A DNA stretch of 12,569 bases, from the NCBI GenBank assembly GCA_045603585.1, contig JAZUMK010000003.1, positions 1 to 12,569 of the forward strand, in the 5' to 3' direction. Position 1 is the stretch's first letter; each line of letters starts with the position of its first letter. Source of the stretch: SFEL01 sp045603585. Its GTDB lineage: Bacteria > Bacillota > Clostridia > Christensenellales > CAG-138. The notes under the pieces were generated by a model. The model was not told the origin of the DNA. It did no database searches and saw only the letters and a program-made list of their open reading frames with translations. A program made the position numbers and the translations under genes. Below are positions 1 through 6,617 of this stretch, in pieces.

Positions 1-68
1 ACGGCACACACCGCCGCCACGCACAGCACTGTTTCTTTTTTTATAAAATTGCGAATGCGGTTAAGCAT
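1..68 (-). CDS. N-terminal fragment of a probable membrane transporter (partial, runs off the left edge)
   Basis: Only 22 full codons are visible. The peptide starts MLNRIRNFIKKETVLC and continues into an Ala/Val/Cys-rich hydrophobic stretch, as expected for a short basic cytoplasmic end followed by a first membrane helix. From memory this start resembles clostridial SLC13/ArsB-type anion (dicarboxylate, arsenite-like) permeases, but too little is present to prove it. The ATG at 66-68 is the likely start, because the next upstream in-frame ATG (87-89) runs into a TAA after four codons. A GGGG-containing weak ribosome binding site lies about nine bases upstream, and a good promoter lies at 105-133. 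Confidence 0.5.
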   Translation of the reverse strand, partial: MLNRIRNFIKKETVLCVAAVCA

Positions 69-104
69 GGGAAATTACCCCGTTTCCATAAAAATCCGAC
101 GGTA

Positions 105-133
105 AGAATAACATAATGAGGGGATTTTTGCAA
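105..133 (-). promoter_or_regulatory. Sigma-A-type promoter for the left-edge membrane protein gene
   Basis: On the minus strand TTGCAA (133-128) is followed after exactly 17 bases by TATTCT (110-105). A TG lies one base before the -10 box, giving an extended -10. The predicted start is near 98, leaving a leader of about 30 bases before the ATG at 68. Both hexamers match consensus at four of six positions. Confidence 0.5.
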
Positions 134-200
134 GAAGATGAAATAACTTCCTATTCAGAGGATTTTCTTTTTTCCGAGCGTGTACTTTAGGAGGTGCTTT

Positions 201-238
201 GAGAAAAACAACGCCCCAAAACCTTAGGGTTTTAGGGC
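201..238 (-). terminator. Intrinsic terminator of ssrA
   Basis: A hairpin at 213-238 has GCCC pairing GGGC, a one-base mismatch, then AAAACC pairing GGTTTT around a TTAG loop. On the minus strand it is followed by GTTGTTTTTCTC, a U-rich tract. It lies nine bases beyond the CCA end of tmRNA. The plus-strand side also has a T-run, so it may work in both directions. Confidence 0.75.
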
Positions 239-246
239 ATTTTTCT

Positions 247-603
247 TGGTGGAGGCGAGGGGAGTCGAACCCCTGTCCGAAAACCTGTTAACAAGACTTT
301 CTACGAGCGTAGTTGATGTTTTAACCTTCCCTCTGCCAAATCAGCTCCCACCAACAGGATCAGGGCTTTGGTAGCTTCATAAAGTCCCACCCACCGCAAA
401 GCTTAAGCGGGCTGGTTCCCCACATTAATGACGCCGGTGACCGGGGCCGTGGGAAGTCCCGGGCCGACGCACTGCCTAATTAGGCAGCGAGTGCAAAATC
501 AGATTTGCCAGTTAAATTTAAATTTTCCCATTTTTAACGAAGCACGGGTCTTCGGCTCGCTTATCCGGCCTCCATGATCCCCGTCGAAACCATGTACGCC
601 CCC
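247..603 (-). ncRNA. ssrA: Transfer-messenger RNA (tmRNA), one-piece form
   Basis: tmRNA rescues ribosomes stalled on mRNAs without a usable stop codon: it is charged with alanine, enters the A site with SmpB, and then acts as a short template that tags the protein for proteolysis. The 5' end GGGGGCG (603-597) pairs with CGCCUCC before the genome-encoded ACCA end (247-250), giving a seven-pair acceptor stem with the G3-U70 pair recognised by alanyl-tRNA synthetase. The T-arm (AGGGG TTCGACT CCCCT) and the conserved 5' TGGTTTCGACGGGGATCATG block are present. The tag frame (509-480) begins at GGC and reads GKSDFALAA then TAA, ending in the usual ALAA. The stop codon lies in a CTGCC/GGCAG hairpin. 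At about 357 bases the length is normal. It has its own promoter and terminator and lies downstream of smpB and lysA. Confidence 0.97.
480..509 (-). other. tmRNA proteolysis-tag reading frame (GKSDFALAA, stop)
   Basis: This is the template part of tmRNA. The likely resume codon is GGC (509-507), then AAA TCT GAT TTT GCA CTC GCT GCC and TAA (482-480). The choice of GGC rests on the Bacillus-type context (AACTGGCAAA, where B. subtilis resumes at a GGU-AAA) and on the frame ending in ALAA. The full tag would be Ala (from the tRNA part) plus these nine residues. The C-terminal ALAA is what ClpXP-type proteases recognise. Confidence 0.85.
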
Positions 604-614
604 AAGCAGGCCCC

Positions 615-642
615 ATATTATGGGGCACATCTTAACTGACAA
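615..642 (-). promoter_or_regulatory. Probable ssrA promoter
   Basis: On the minus strand TTGTCA (642-637) is followed after 16 bases by TAATAT (620-615), about 11 bases before the mature 5' end of tmRNA. That leaves a short leader for RNase P to remove. The -10 box lies inside the perfect inverted repeat CCCCATA-A-TATGGGG (611-625). The promoter lies just past the lysA stop, so ssrA need not depend on the upstream operon. Confidence 0.55.
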
Positions 643-657
643 TACTATTATATCATA

Positions 658-1902
658 TTATTTATACGCAGACAAATCCAGCGTTGCGAAGTAATCCTCA
701 GGGGTCTCCGCTCTGCGGATAAGCTTTACGCCGCCATCCTCACAAAGGAGCAGTTCTGCGCTTCTCAGCTTGCCGTTGTAGTTGTAGCCCATGGAGAAGC
801 CGTGGGCGCCGGTATCGTGTATCACCACAAGGTCGCCCATCTCGATTTGGGGCAGCTGACGGTCGATGGCAAACTTATCGTTATTTTCGCACAGAGAGCC
901 CACCACGTCATACACATGGTCTGCAGGAGCATTTTCCTTGCCCAATACAGTTATATGGTGATATGAGCCGTACATTGCGGGGCGCATAAGGTTGCAGGCG
1001 CAGGCATCCACGCCGATGTAGTTCTTGTAGATGTCCTTTTTGTGTATGGCGCGGGTCACAAGATAGCCGTAGGGGCCTGTAACATAGCGGCCAAGCTCCG
1101 CACAAAGGCTGATGTCCAGACCTTCCGGCACCACCTCTTCATATGCCCTGCGCACCTCTGCGCCGATGTGGGCGATATCCGCCCTGCGCTCATCAGGCAG
1201 GTAGGGTATGCCTATGCCGCCGGAAAGGTTTATGAAGGTAACATTTGCGCCGGTAGCCTCATGAAGCCTTGCAGCCACGGTGAACAGCTCCCTTGCAAGG
1301 GTGGGAAAATAGCCGTCGTCGGTGGTGCTGCTGGCCAGGAAGGCATGAAGGCCGAATTCCTTTACGCCCTTTGCAAGCAGTATGCGGAAGCTTTCCTCCA
1401 GCTGAGCATATGTCATGCCGTATTTGGCATCCGCAGGATTGCCCATTATGTCGTTACCCAGGCGGAATTCGCCGCCGGGATTGTAGCGGCAGCAGATGCG
1501 CTCAGGTATCCCGCCATGCTGCTCAAGGAAGTCTATATGGGTGATATCGTCAAGGTTTACGATGGCATCCAGCCGCCTTGCGTATTCAAAATCTTCGCCC
1601 GGCGTATCGTTGCTGGAGAACATTATATCATTGCCCCTGCATCCGATGACCTCGGCCAGCATAAGCTCGGTAAGGGCGGAGCAATCCATGCCGCAGCCTT
1701 CCTCATGAAGCAGCTTCATTATTGCGGGATTGGGCAGTGCCTTTACTGCGAAATACTCCTTAAATCCCTTATTCCAGGAAAATGCCTTATACAGCTCACG
1801 GATGTTTTCCCTTATGGCCTTTTCGTCGTAAATATGAAAGGGCGTGGGATATTCCTTTGTTATGAGCTCCATCTGCTCTTTGTTAAAAGGCAGTTTTTTC
1901 AT
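658..1902 (-). CDS. lysA: Diaminopimelate decarboxylase-type PLP enzyme
   Basis: 414 residues, a fold type III PLP decarboxylase. The family's reaction converts meso-diaminopimelate to L-lysine and CO2 in the cytoplasm, the last step of lysine synthesis. Visible motifs: the PLP lysine K54 in YFAVKALPNP, glycine-rich SGGIGIPY at 227-234, ELGRY at 269-273 in place of the usual EPGR phosphate-binding motif, CEN at 338-340 carrying the catalytic Cys of the partner subunit, and GAHGFSMGYNYNG at 365-377 near the C-terminus. The helix that normally reads H-I-G-S-Q is replaced by FLASS (188-192), so this is a divergent clade, familiar to me from Clostridia annotated as LysA. The start ATG overlaps the smpB stop (ATGA), with a GGAGG site ten bases upstream inside smpB, so translation is coupled. 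The fold is certain; the exact substrate is slightly less so. Confidence 0.88.
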   Translation of the reverse strand: MKKLPFNKEQMELITKEYPTPFHIYDEKAIRENIRELYKAFSWNKGFKEYFAVKALPNPAIMKLLHEEGCGMDCSALTELMLAEVIGCRGNDIMFSSNDTPGEDFEYARRLDAIVNLDDITHIDFLEQHGGIPERICCRYNPGGEFRLGNDIMGNPADAKYGMTYAQLEESFRILLAKGVKEFGLHAFLASSTTDDGYFPTLARELFTVAARLHEATGANVTFINLSGGIGIPYLPDERRADIAHIGAEVRRAYEEVVPEGLDISLCAELGRYVTGPYGYLVTRAIHKKDIYKNYIGVDACACNLMRPAMYGSYHHITVLGKENAPADHVYDVVGSLCENNDKFAIDRQLPQIEMGDLVVIHDTGAHGFSMGYNYNGKLRSAELLLCEDGGVKLIRRAETPEDYFATLDLSAYK

Positions 1903-2369
1903 CTGAATCTTGCCTCCTTCAAACGGCGCTCCATTTCGCGCTTTGCGTCGCGCCCCGCAATGTCGCTGCGTTTATCGTAAAGCTTTTTGCCCTTGGCAAC
2001 TGCCAGTTCCAGCTTTACAAGGCCGTCTTTAAGATAAAGCTGCAGGGGTATAAGGCTGTATCCGTCCACCTGAGATGCGGTGAGCAGCTTGCGTATCTCG
2101 CTCTTGTGCAGCAGCAGCTTACGCTCCCGGAAGGGGTCTCGGTTGAATATATTGCCCTGCTCATAAGGGCTTATGTGCATGCCGATTATGTAAGCCTCGC
2201 CCTTCTTTATCTGGGCATAGGAATCCTTAAGGTTTACCTTGCCTGCGCGTATGCTCTTTACCTCGGTGCCTGCCAGAGCAAGGCCGCACTCGTAGGTATC
2301 CTCTATAAAATATTCATGGCGCGCCTTACGGTTTTCTGCGAGCCTTTTTGTTCCCTTTTTCTCGGCCAC
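1899..2369 (-). CDS. smpB: SsrA-binding protein SmpB
   Basis: 156 residues, normal for the family. SmpB is a small OB-fold protein that binds the tRNA-like part of tmRNA and places it in the decoding centre of stalled ribosomes. The N-terminal NRKARHEYFIEDTYECG, followed by GTEVKSIRAGKVNLKDSY and the central HISPYEQGN and DPFRERKLLLHKSEI blocks, are signature sequences. The C-terminal tail (about residue 128 onward, KGKKLYDKRSDI then basic helix) is the part that probes the mRNA channel. The start is GTG at 2369-2367 inside the 3' end of rnr (44-base overlap), preceded by an AGAGGGGG ribosome binding site. No in-frame ATG offers an alternative until near the C-terminus. It is coupled to lysA by an ATGA overlap. 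Confidence 0.97.
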   Translation of the reverse strand: MAEKKGTKRLAENRKARHEYFIEDTYECGLALAGTEVKSIRAGKVNLKDSYAQIKKGEAYIIGMHISPYEQGNIFNRDPFRERKLLLHKSEIRKLLTASQVDGYSLIPLQLYLKDGLVKLELAVAKGKKLYDKRSDIAGRDAKREMERRLKEARFR

Positions 2370-4578
2370 CCCGGGTGCCCCCTCTCTTGCTTTTGTGCTT
2401 AGCTATTTTACCATCCTTTTTATGCTGTGTCGACCCGGAGAATGACTTTTTGCGCTCTGAGTTTTTTGCGCGTTCTTTGTGCCTGCGCTCCTCCACAAGC
2501 TCAAAGTCTATCTTGCCGGTCTCCATATCTGCGGCCACAGCCTTCACCTTTACGCTGTCGCCGATGCGGAACTGCCGTCCTCCGCGCCCCACCAGACGAT
2601 GATGCTTCTCCTCAAGGAAATACCTGTCATCAAGGAGGGAAGTGACGCGCACCAGCCCCTCCACGGTGTTGGGCAGCTCCACAAAGAAGCCCTGCTGCAC
2701 AACGCCTGAGATGATGCCCTCAAATTCCTCGCCCAGATGATCCCTCATGTATTCGCACTTCTTCAGATCATCTGCCGCACGCTCCGCCTCAACCGCGGCC
2801 ATTTCCCTTTGGGAGCAGTGATTGGAAGCCTCGGGGAGCCTTGTGATCCAGCTTTGGCGCTTCTTTTCATTGAGCCTGCCGTGAATGGCATCCTTAAGGG
2901 CTCGATGTACCATAAGGTCGGGATATCTGCGAATGGGTGAGGTAAAGTGGCAATAGCACTCGGCCGCAAGGCCGAAATGGCCGTCGCAGTCCGGGCTGTA
3001 CTTTGCCTTTGACATGGCCCTTAGAGTTACCCTGCTGATAACGCTTTCCTCGGGGCTCCCTGCGGCCTGCAGCAGCACCTTCTGCACAGCCATCGGCCTC
3101 AGGTTATCCGCCTTGCGGATGTTGTAGCCAAGGCTGTTGAGAAACTCGTTCAGCTCCTCAATACGGCTGTCCTCCGGCGCATGATGCACGCGGTACATCA
3201 GGGGAATTTCCTTATTCAGGCCGTGACGGGCAACGGTTTCGTTCGCCGCCAGCATAAATTCCTCTATCATCTTATTGGCTTCGCCGCGGACGTACAGCTG
3301 CACGTCATCGGCATGGCCCTCGCTGTCCAGTAGTATCTTCGCCTCGGGCAGGTCAAAGTCTATGGAGCCGCGGGCGTCACGCTTTGCGCGGAGTATGCCC
3401 ATAAGCTCCCGCATTTCGGTAAGCATGGGCAGCACGTCGGCATACTGCCGTCTGAGGACCTTATCCCCGTCAAACATGGCGTTTACGTCTTCATATGTCA
3501 GCCGCCTGTCCGAGCAGATTACGCTTTCGCATATGGTATGCTTTACCACCTTACCCCGCTCATCTATATCCATTATGCAGGAAAGGGTCAGCTTATCCTC
3601 ATTGGGATTTAGGGAGCAAAGGCCGTTGCTCAGCTCCCTGGGAAGCATGGGCAGTACGCGGTCGGGGAAATATACGCTGGTACCCCTTTTATATGCTTCT
3701 TTATCTATTGCGCCGCCGGCACGGACATAGTGGCTTACGTCTGCAATATGCACCCCAAGGCGGAAAAGTCCCGTGGGAGTACGCTCAAGGGATACAGCAT
3801 CGTCAAGATCCTTTGCGTCGGCGCCGTCGATGGTAACGGTAAGTATGCCCCGGAGATCCCGGCGGCCCTTTATGTCATCCTCGGATACAGTCTGTCCCAA
3901 TGCCTTTGCCTGCTTGAGAGCCGCTGCTGAAAATTCATCCGGAAGCTCGAGGCGGCGGATTATGGAAAGAATATCCATTCCCTTTTCCCCTGCCCTGCCC
4001 AGTACTTCCGCAATTTCGCCTATCATGGGCCTGCGGCTGCCGGGATACTGCAGTATCCTTGCCACAACCTTATCCCCATGCTTTGCACCCTTTTCGCTGC
4101 CGGGAGGGATCATTGCATCCAACGCTATGCGTGGATCGTCGGGGATAACGTAGCCGCCGAATTCACCGTCCTTTTCATATGTACCGGTAAGCTTATCAGA
4201 GGCCCGCTTTGCAACGGAAACTATCTCGCAGCGGTCGCTGTTTCCCCTGCCGCTCCTGTCTGTACGGCGGGCAAAGGCCATATCCCCATGCAAAGCGCCG
4301 CCCATACATTCGGCGGCGATAAACATATCCTCTTCCCCGGATACAGGAATGAAAAAGCCGTATCCCTTGGGACTGCACTGCACCCGTCCATAAACAAGGC
4401 CCAGCTGCTCCGGCAGCGCCGCCTTGCCCCTGCGGGTTATCATAATAAGCCCTGCTGAGGCAAGCTCCTCAAGGGCGGATTGTACAGCTTCAATCTTTCC
4501 GTCTGCGGCTGAGAGTATTTCTTCGCCGTCCATGGGGCGGCCGGTGTGCCGGATAATGTCCAGAATGGTTTCCTTCAT
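2326..4578 (-). CDS. rnr: Ribonuclease R, 3'-5' exoribonuclease
   Basis: 750 residues from the ATG at 4578. RNase R degrades structured RNA from the 3' end and removes nonstop mRNA during trans-translation. Domain order: N-terminal winged helix (about 1-60), cold-shock OB domains (about 60-230), and the RNB catalytic domain. The latter has TIDGADAKDLDDA with D251, D257, D259 and D260, the same spacing as the metal-binding aspartates of E. coli RNase R. A C-terminal S1 domain follows (starting GEEFEGIISGVV) and then a 55-residue Lys/Arg-rich tail. An extension to a TTG at 4617 is possible but unlikely: that codon lies in the U-tract of the terminator at 4611-4646 and upstream of the only Shine-Dalgarno (AAGGAG). 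The spacing of that site to the ATG, 17 bases, is unusually long. It follows secG and overlaps smpB. Confidence 0.95.
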   Translation of the reverse strand: MKETILDIIRHTGRPMDGEEILSAADGKIEAVQSALEELASAGLIMITRRGKAALPEQLGLVYGRVQCSPKGYGFFIPVSGEEDMFIAAECMGGALHGDMAFARRTDRSGRGNSDRCEIVSVAKRASDKLTGTYEKDGEFGGYVIPDDPRIALDAMIPPGSEKGAKHGDKVVARILQYPGSRRPMIGEIAEVLGRAGEKGMDILSIIRRLELPDEFSAAALKQAKALGQTVSEDDIKGRRDLRGILTVTIDGADAKDLDDAVSLERTPTGLFRLGVHIADVSHYVRAGGAIDKEAYKRGTSVYFPDRVLPMLPRELSNGLCSLNPNEDKLTLSCIMDIDERGKVVKHTICESVICSDRRLTYEDVNAMFDGDKVLRRQYADVLPMLTEMRELMGILRAKRDARGSIDFDLPEAKILLDSEGHADDVQLYVRGEANKMIEEFMLAANETVARHGLNKEIPLMYRVHHAPEDSRIEELNEFLNSLGYNIRKADNLRPMAVQKVLLQAAGSPEESVISRVTLRAMSKAKYSPDCDGHFGLAAECYCHFTSPIRRYPDLMVHRALKDAIHGRLNEKKRQSWITRLPEASNHCSQREMAAVEAERAADDLKKCEYMRDHLGEEFEGIISGVVQQGFFVELPNTVEGLVRVTSLLDDRYFLEEKHHRLVGRGGRQFRIGDSVKVKAVAADMETGKIDFELVEERRHKERAKNSERKKSFSGSTQHKKDGKIAKHKSKRGGTRGGREKGNKKARRKP

Positions 4579-4610
4579 GCTTTGGTGTATTATTTCTCCT
4601 TTTCTTTTAC

Positions 4611-4646
4611 AAACCAAAAGAGGGTATGCCTCACCGGCACACCCTC
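4611..4646 (-). terminator. Intrinsic terminator or attenuator between secG and rnr
   Basis: On the minus strand GAGGGTGTGCC (4646-4636) pairs with GGCATACCCTC (4630-4620) as an unbroken 11-pair stem with one G-U, around a five-base loop. It is followed by TTTTGGTTTG. It sits 20 bases past the secG stop and about 40 bases before the rnr start. It should separate or reduce rnr expression relative to secG. I see no second convincing promoter between it and rnr. Confidence 0.75.
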
Positions 4647-4666
4647 CTGCTGAAAGCTGTGAAAAA

Positions 4667-4906
4667 TCAGTTGATAATGGTCATGGCGATTGCAATTACT
4701 GCAATAACGATCGCCAGGATCTTGGTGATCTTCTGAAGCTTAGCTTCCTTGCTGGCCGCCTGTCCGCGGGCAGTGAAGGACTGGGTATCGCCGCCGAAAG
4801 CGCCGCCGAGGCCGCTGCTCTTGGTCTGCTGCATAAGCACTACTGCGATGAGGGCAATAGAGCAGATGATGAGTACGATATTAAGGATTGTGTTCAGAGC
4901 TGCCAT
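4667..4906 (-). CDS. secG: Preprotein translocase subunit SecG
   Basis: 79 residues, typical for SecG, a small membrane subunit that assists the SecYEG channel during SecA-driven export. Two hydrophobic helices (about residues 4-24 and 59-77) flank the conserved loop QQTKSSGLGGAFGGDTQSF, the family hallmark. The reading frame stays open upstream to 5020, but those residues are not SecG-like and lie over the promoter. The ATG at 4906 follows GGGAGG at a workable spacing. The gene heads the secG-rnr-smpB order seen in many Firmicutes, here followed by a hairpin terminator. Confidence 0.95.
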   Translation of the reverse strand: MAALNTILNIVLIICSIALIAVVLMQQTKSSGLGGAFGGDTQSFTARGQAASKEAKLQKITKILAIVIAVIAIAMTIIN

Positions 4907-4936
4907 TATATATACTTCCTCCCATGGATTACTTTC

Positions 4937-4965
4937 ATTATAGCACGCAGGGGCTATTATACCAC
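4937..4965 (-). promoter_or_regulatory. Two tandem extended -10 promoters upstream of secG
   Basis: On the minus strand there are two perfect TATAAT boxes, at 4961-4956 and 4942-4937. Each is preceded by TG plus one base (TGGTATAAT and TGCTATAAT), 19 bases apart. Neither has a good -35 box at 17 bases, which fits extended -10 promoters. The nearer one would start transcription at about 4930, some 24 bases before the secG ATG. Confidence 0.6.
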
Positions 4966-5042
4966 GCATTCTATAAAAAAGCCATATGTTTTTTGGATTT
5001 TTTATCCCCTTTTGGGACAAACTATCCTTATATTATTGCCTT

Positions 5043-6587
5043 TTAGCCAACAATGAGGCTGGTTCCGGTCATTTCGGCGGGAATATCCATGCCCATCAGG
5101 GACAGCATGGTGGGGGCCAGATCGCAAAGTCTGCCGTCTGCGCGGAGCTTGGCATCCTTCTTTTCATCGTCCACCAGTATCATGGGTACGGGCAGGGTGG
5201 TATGTGCGGTGAAGGGGGTTACGCCGTCTTCATCGTACATGCGCTCGCAGTTGCCGTGGTCGGCAGTAACGATGGCGCGGCCGCCTGCCTTGAGGATAGC
5301 CTTGATAACCTTATCGGTGCATTCGTCAACTGCATGAACAGCCTTTACAGCCGCATCCATAACGCCGGTATGGCCCACCATGTCGGGATTGGCGAAGTTG
5401 AGGATCATAACATCGTACTTGCCGCTTTCGATGCGCTTTACTGCTTCCTCAGCCACTTCATATGCGCTCATTTCGGGCTGCAGATCGTAGGTGGCTACCT
5501 TGGGAGAGGGGATAAGGCAGCGGTCTTCGTTTTCATTGGGGGCTTCCACGCCGCCGTTGAAGAAGAAGGTAACATGGGCATACTTCTCGGTTTCCGCAAT
5601 GCGAAGCTGGATTTTGCCATTTGCTGCAAGATACTCGCCTAGAGTATTGGTAAGTCCCTCGGGCTTGAAGGCGATATCAACCTTGTCGCCGAAGGTCTTG
5701 TCATACTGGGTCATGCATACGTAATGAACGGGAAAGAAGCCGTTTTTGCGCTCAAAGCCGTCAAAATCTTCAAAGATGAAGGAGCGGGTGATCTCGCGGG
5801 CTCTGTCGGGACGGAAGTTGTAGAAGATCACGCTATCGTTTGCCTTGATGGTGGCAACGGGAGCGCCGTTTTCGGTGATAACTACTGGCAGAACGAATTC
5901 ATCGGTAACGCCTGCATCGTAGGAATCCTGCATAGCCTGAACGGGATCCGTGGCGTATACGCCCTCGCCGTATACCAGCGCGGCATATGCCTTTTCAACG
6001 CGCTCATAACGGTTGTCTCTGTCCATGGCATAGTAGCGGCCCATAACGGTGGCGATCTTGCCAACGCCTATCTCGGCGATCTTCTGCTGATAGTTCTCAA
6101 TGTAGCCCTTGCCGCTCTCAGGAGGCACGTCGCGGCCATCCATGAAGCAATGGACGTATACCTTCTCAAGACCCTGACGCTTTGCAAGCTCCAGCAGGCC
6201 AAAGAAGTGATTCTGATGGCTGTGAACGCCGCCGGGGCCGGTAAGGCCATAGATATGCAGGGCGGAATCATGCTTTTTGCAGTTTTCCACCGCGCCCAGG
6301 AAAGCGGGGTTTTCAAAGAAGTCGCCCTCGCGGATGGACTTGGTGATGCGGGTAAGCTCCTGATATACGATGCGGCCTGCGCCGATATTCAGGTGACCCA
6401 CCTCGGAATTGCCCATCTGGCCGTCAGGCAGACCCACGTCCTCGCCGGAAGCGGCGATGAGGGTATTGGGATATTCCTTCATAAGGCGGGTGATATTTAC
6501 AGCGCCGTCGGTAAGTATGGCGTTGCCTTCATTGCTTTCCCTGTGGCCAAAGCCGTCCAGGATTATGAGGGCGGTAAGCTTCTTCAT
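5043..6587 (-). CDS. gpmI: 2,3-bisphosphoglycerate-independent phosphoglycerate mutase
   Basis: 514 residues, the usual length. It interconverts 3- and 2-phosphoglycerate in glycolysis through a phosphoserine, with two metal ions (commonly Mn2+). The alkaline-phosphatase-like fold starts with the metal aspartate in LIILDGFG (D11), then the catalytic serine S61 in GQMGNSEVGHLNIGAGR. The substrate-binding HSHQNH (122-127), CFMDGRDVPP (147-156) and NFRPDRARE (257-265) lie in the inserted transferase domain. The second metal site shows NPDMVGHTG (D402, H406), TADHGN (D443, H444) and H462. The start ATG has AAGGAG seven bases upstream. It is the third gene of pgk-tpiA-gpmI, 30 bases after tpiA. 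No convincing terminator follows, so transcripts could run on into secG. Confidence 0.97.
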   Translation of the reverse strand: MKKLTALIILDGFGHRESNEGNAILTDGAVNITRLMKEYPNTLIAASGEDVGLPDGQMGNSEVGHLNIGAGRIVYQELTRITKSIREGDFFENPAFLGAVENCKKHDSALHIYGLTGPGGVHSHQNHFFGLLELAKRQGLEKVYVHCFMDGRDVPPESGKGYIENYQQKIAEIGVGKIATVMGRYYAMDRDNRYERVEKAYAALVYGEGVYATDPVQAMQDSYDAGVTDEFVLPVVITENGAPVATIKANDSVIFYNFRPDRAREITRSFIFEDFDGFERKNGFFPVHYVCMTQYDKTFGDKVDIAFKPEGLTNTLGEYLAANGKIQLRIAETEKYAHVTFFFNGGVEAPNENEDRCLIPSPKVATYDLQPEMSAYEVAEEAVKRIESGKYDVMILNFANPDMVGHTGVMDAAVKAVHAVDECTDKVIKAILKAGGRAIVTADHGNCERMYDEDGVTPFTAHTTLPVPMILVDDEKKDAKLRADGRLCDLAPTMLSLMGMDIPAEMTGTSLIVG

Positions 6588-6617
6588 ATCATTTCTCCTT
6601 AAAAAATCTTATAACAA

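Noticed and set aside
186..260. Plus-strand AGGAGG followed by a TTG, as if starting a small gene
   Set aside because: The frame runs straight through the ssrA terminator and tmRNA acceptor end and encodes nothing recognisable.
1042..1980. 312-codon plus-strand open frame over lysA
   Set aside because: It is antisense to a clear lysA, crosses into smpB and has no recognisable domain. It is a codon-bias shadow.
4579..4617. N-terminal extension of rnr to a TTG start
   Set aside because: The TTG lies in the U-tract of the secG terminator and upstream of the only Shine-Dalgarno; the extra residues are not RNase R-like.
4907..5020. N-terminal extension of secG
   Set aside because: The extra 38 codons cover two -10 boxes, and SecG proteins start at the first membrane helix.
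4990..5042. Possible terminator after gpmI
   Set aside because: The only hairpin has about four pairs (TCCC/GGGA) and is followed by A-rich rather than U-rich sequence on the minus strand.
5724..6602. 292-codon plus-strand open frame over gpmI
   Set aside because: It is antisense to gpmI, whose motifs are complete, and its composition is that of a reverse-frame shadow.
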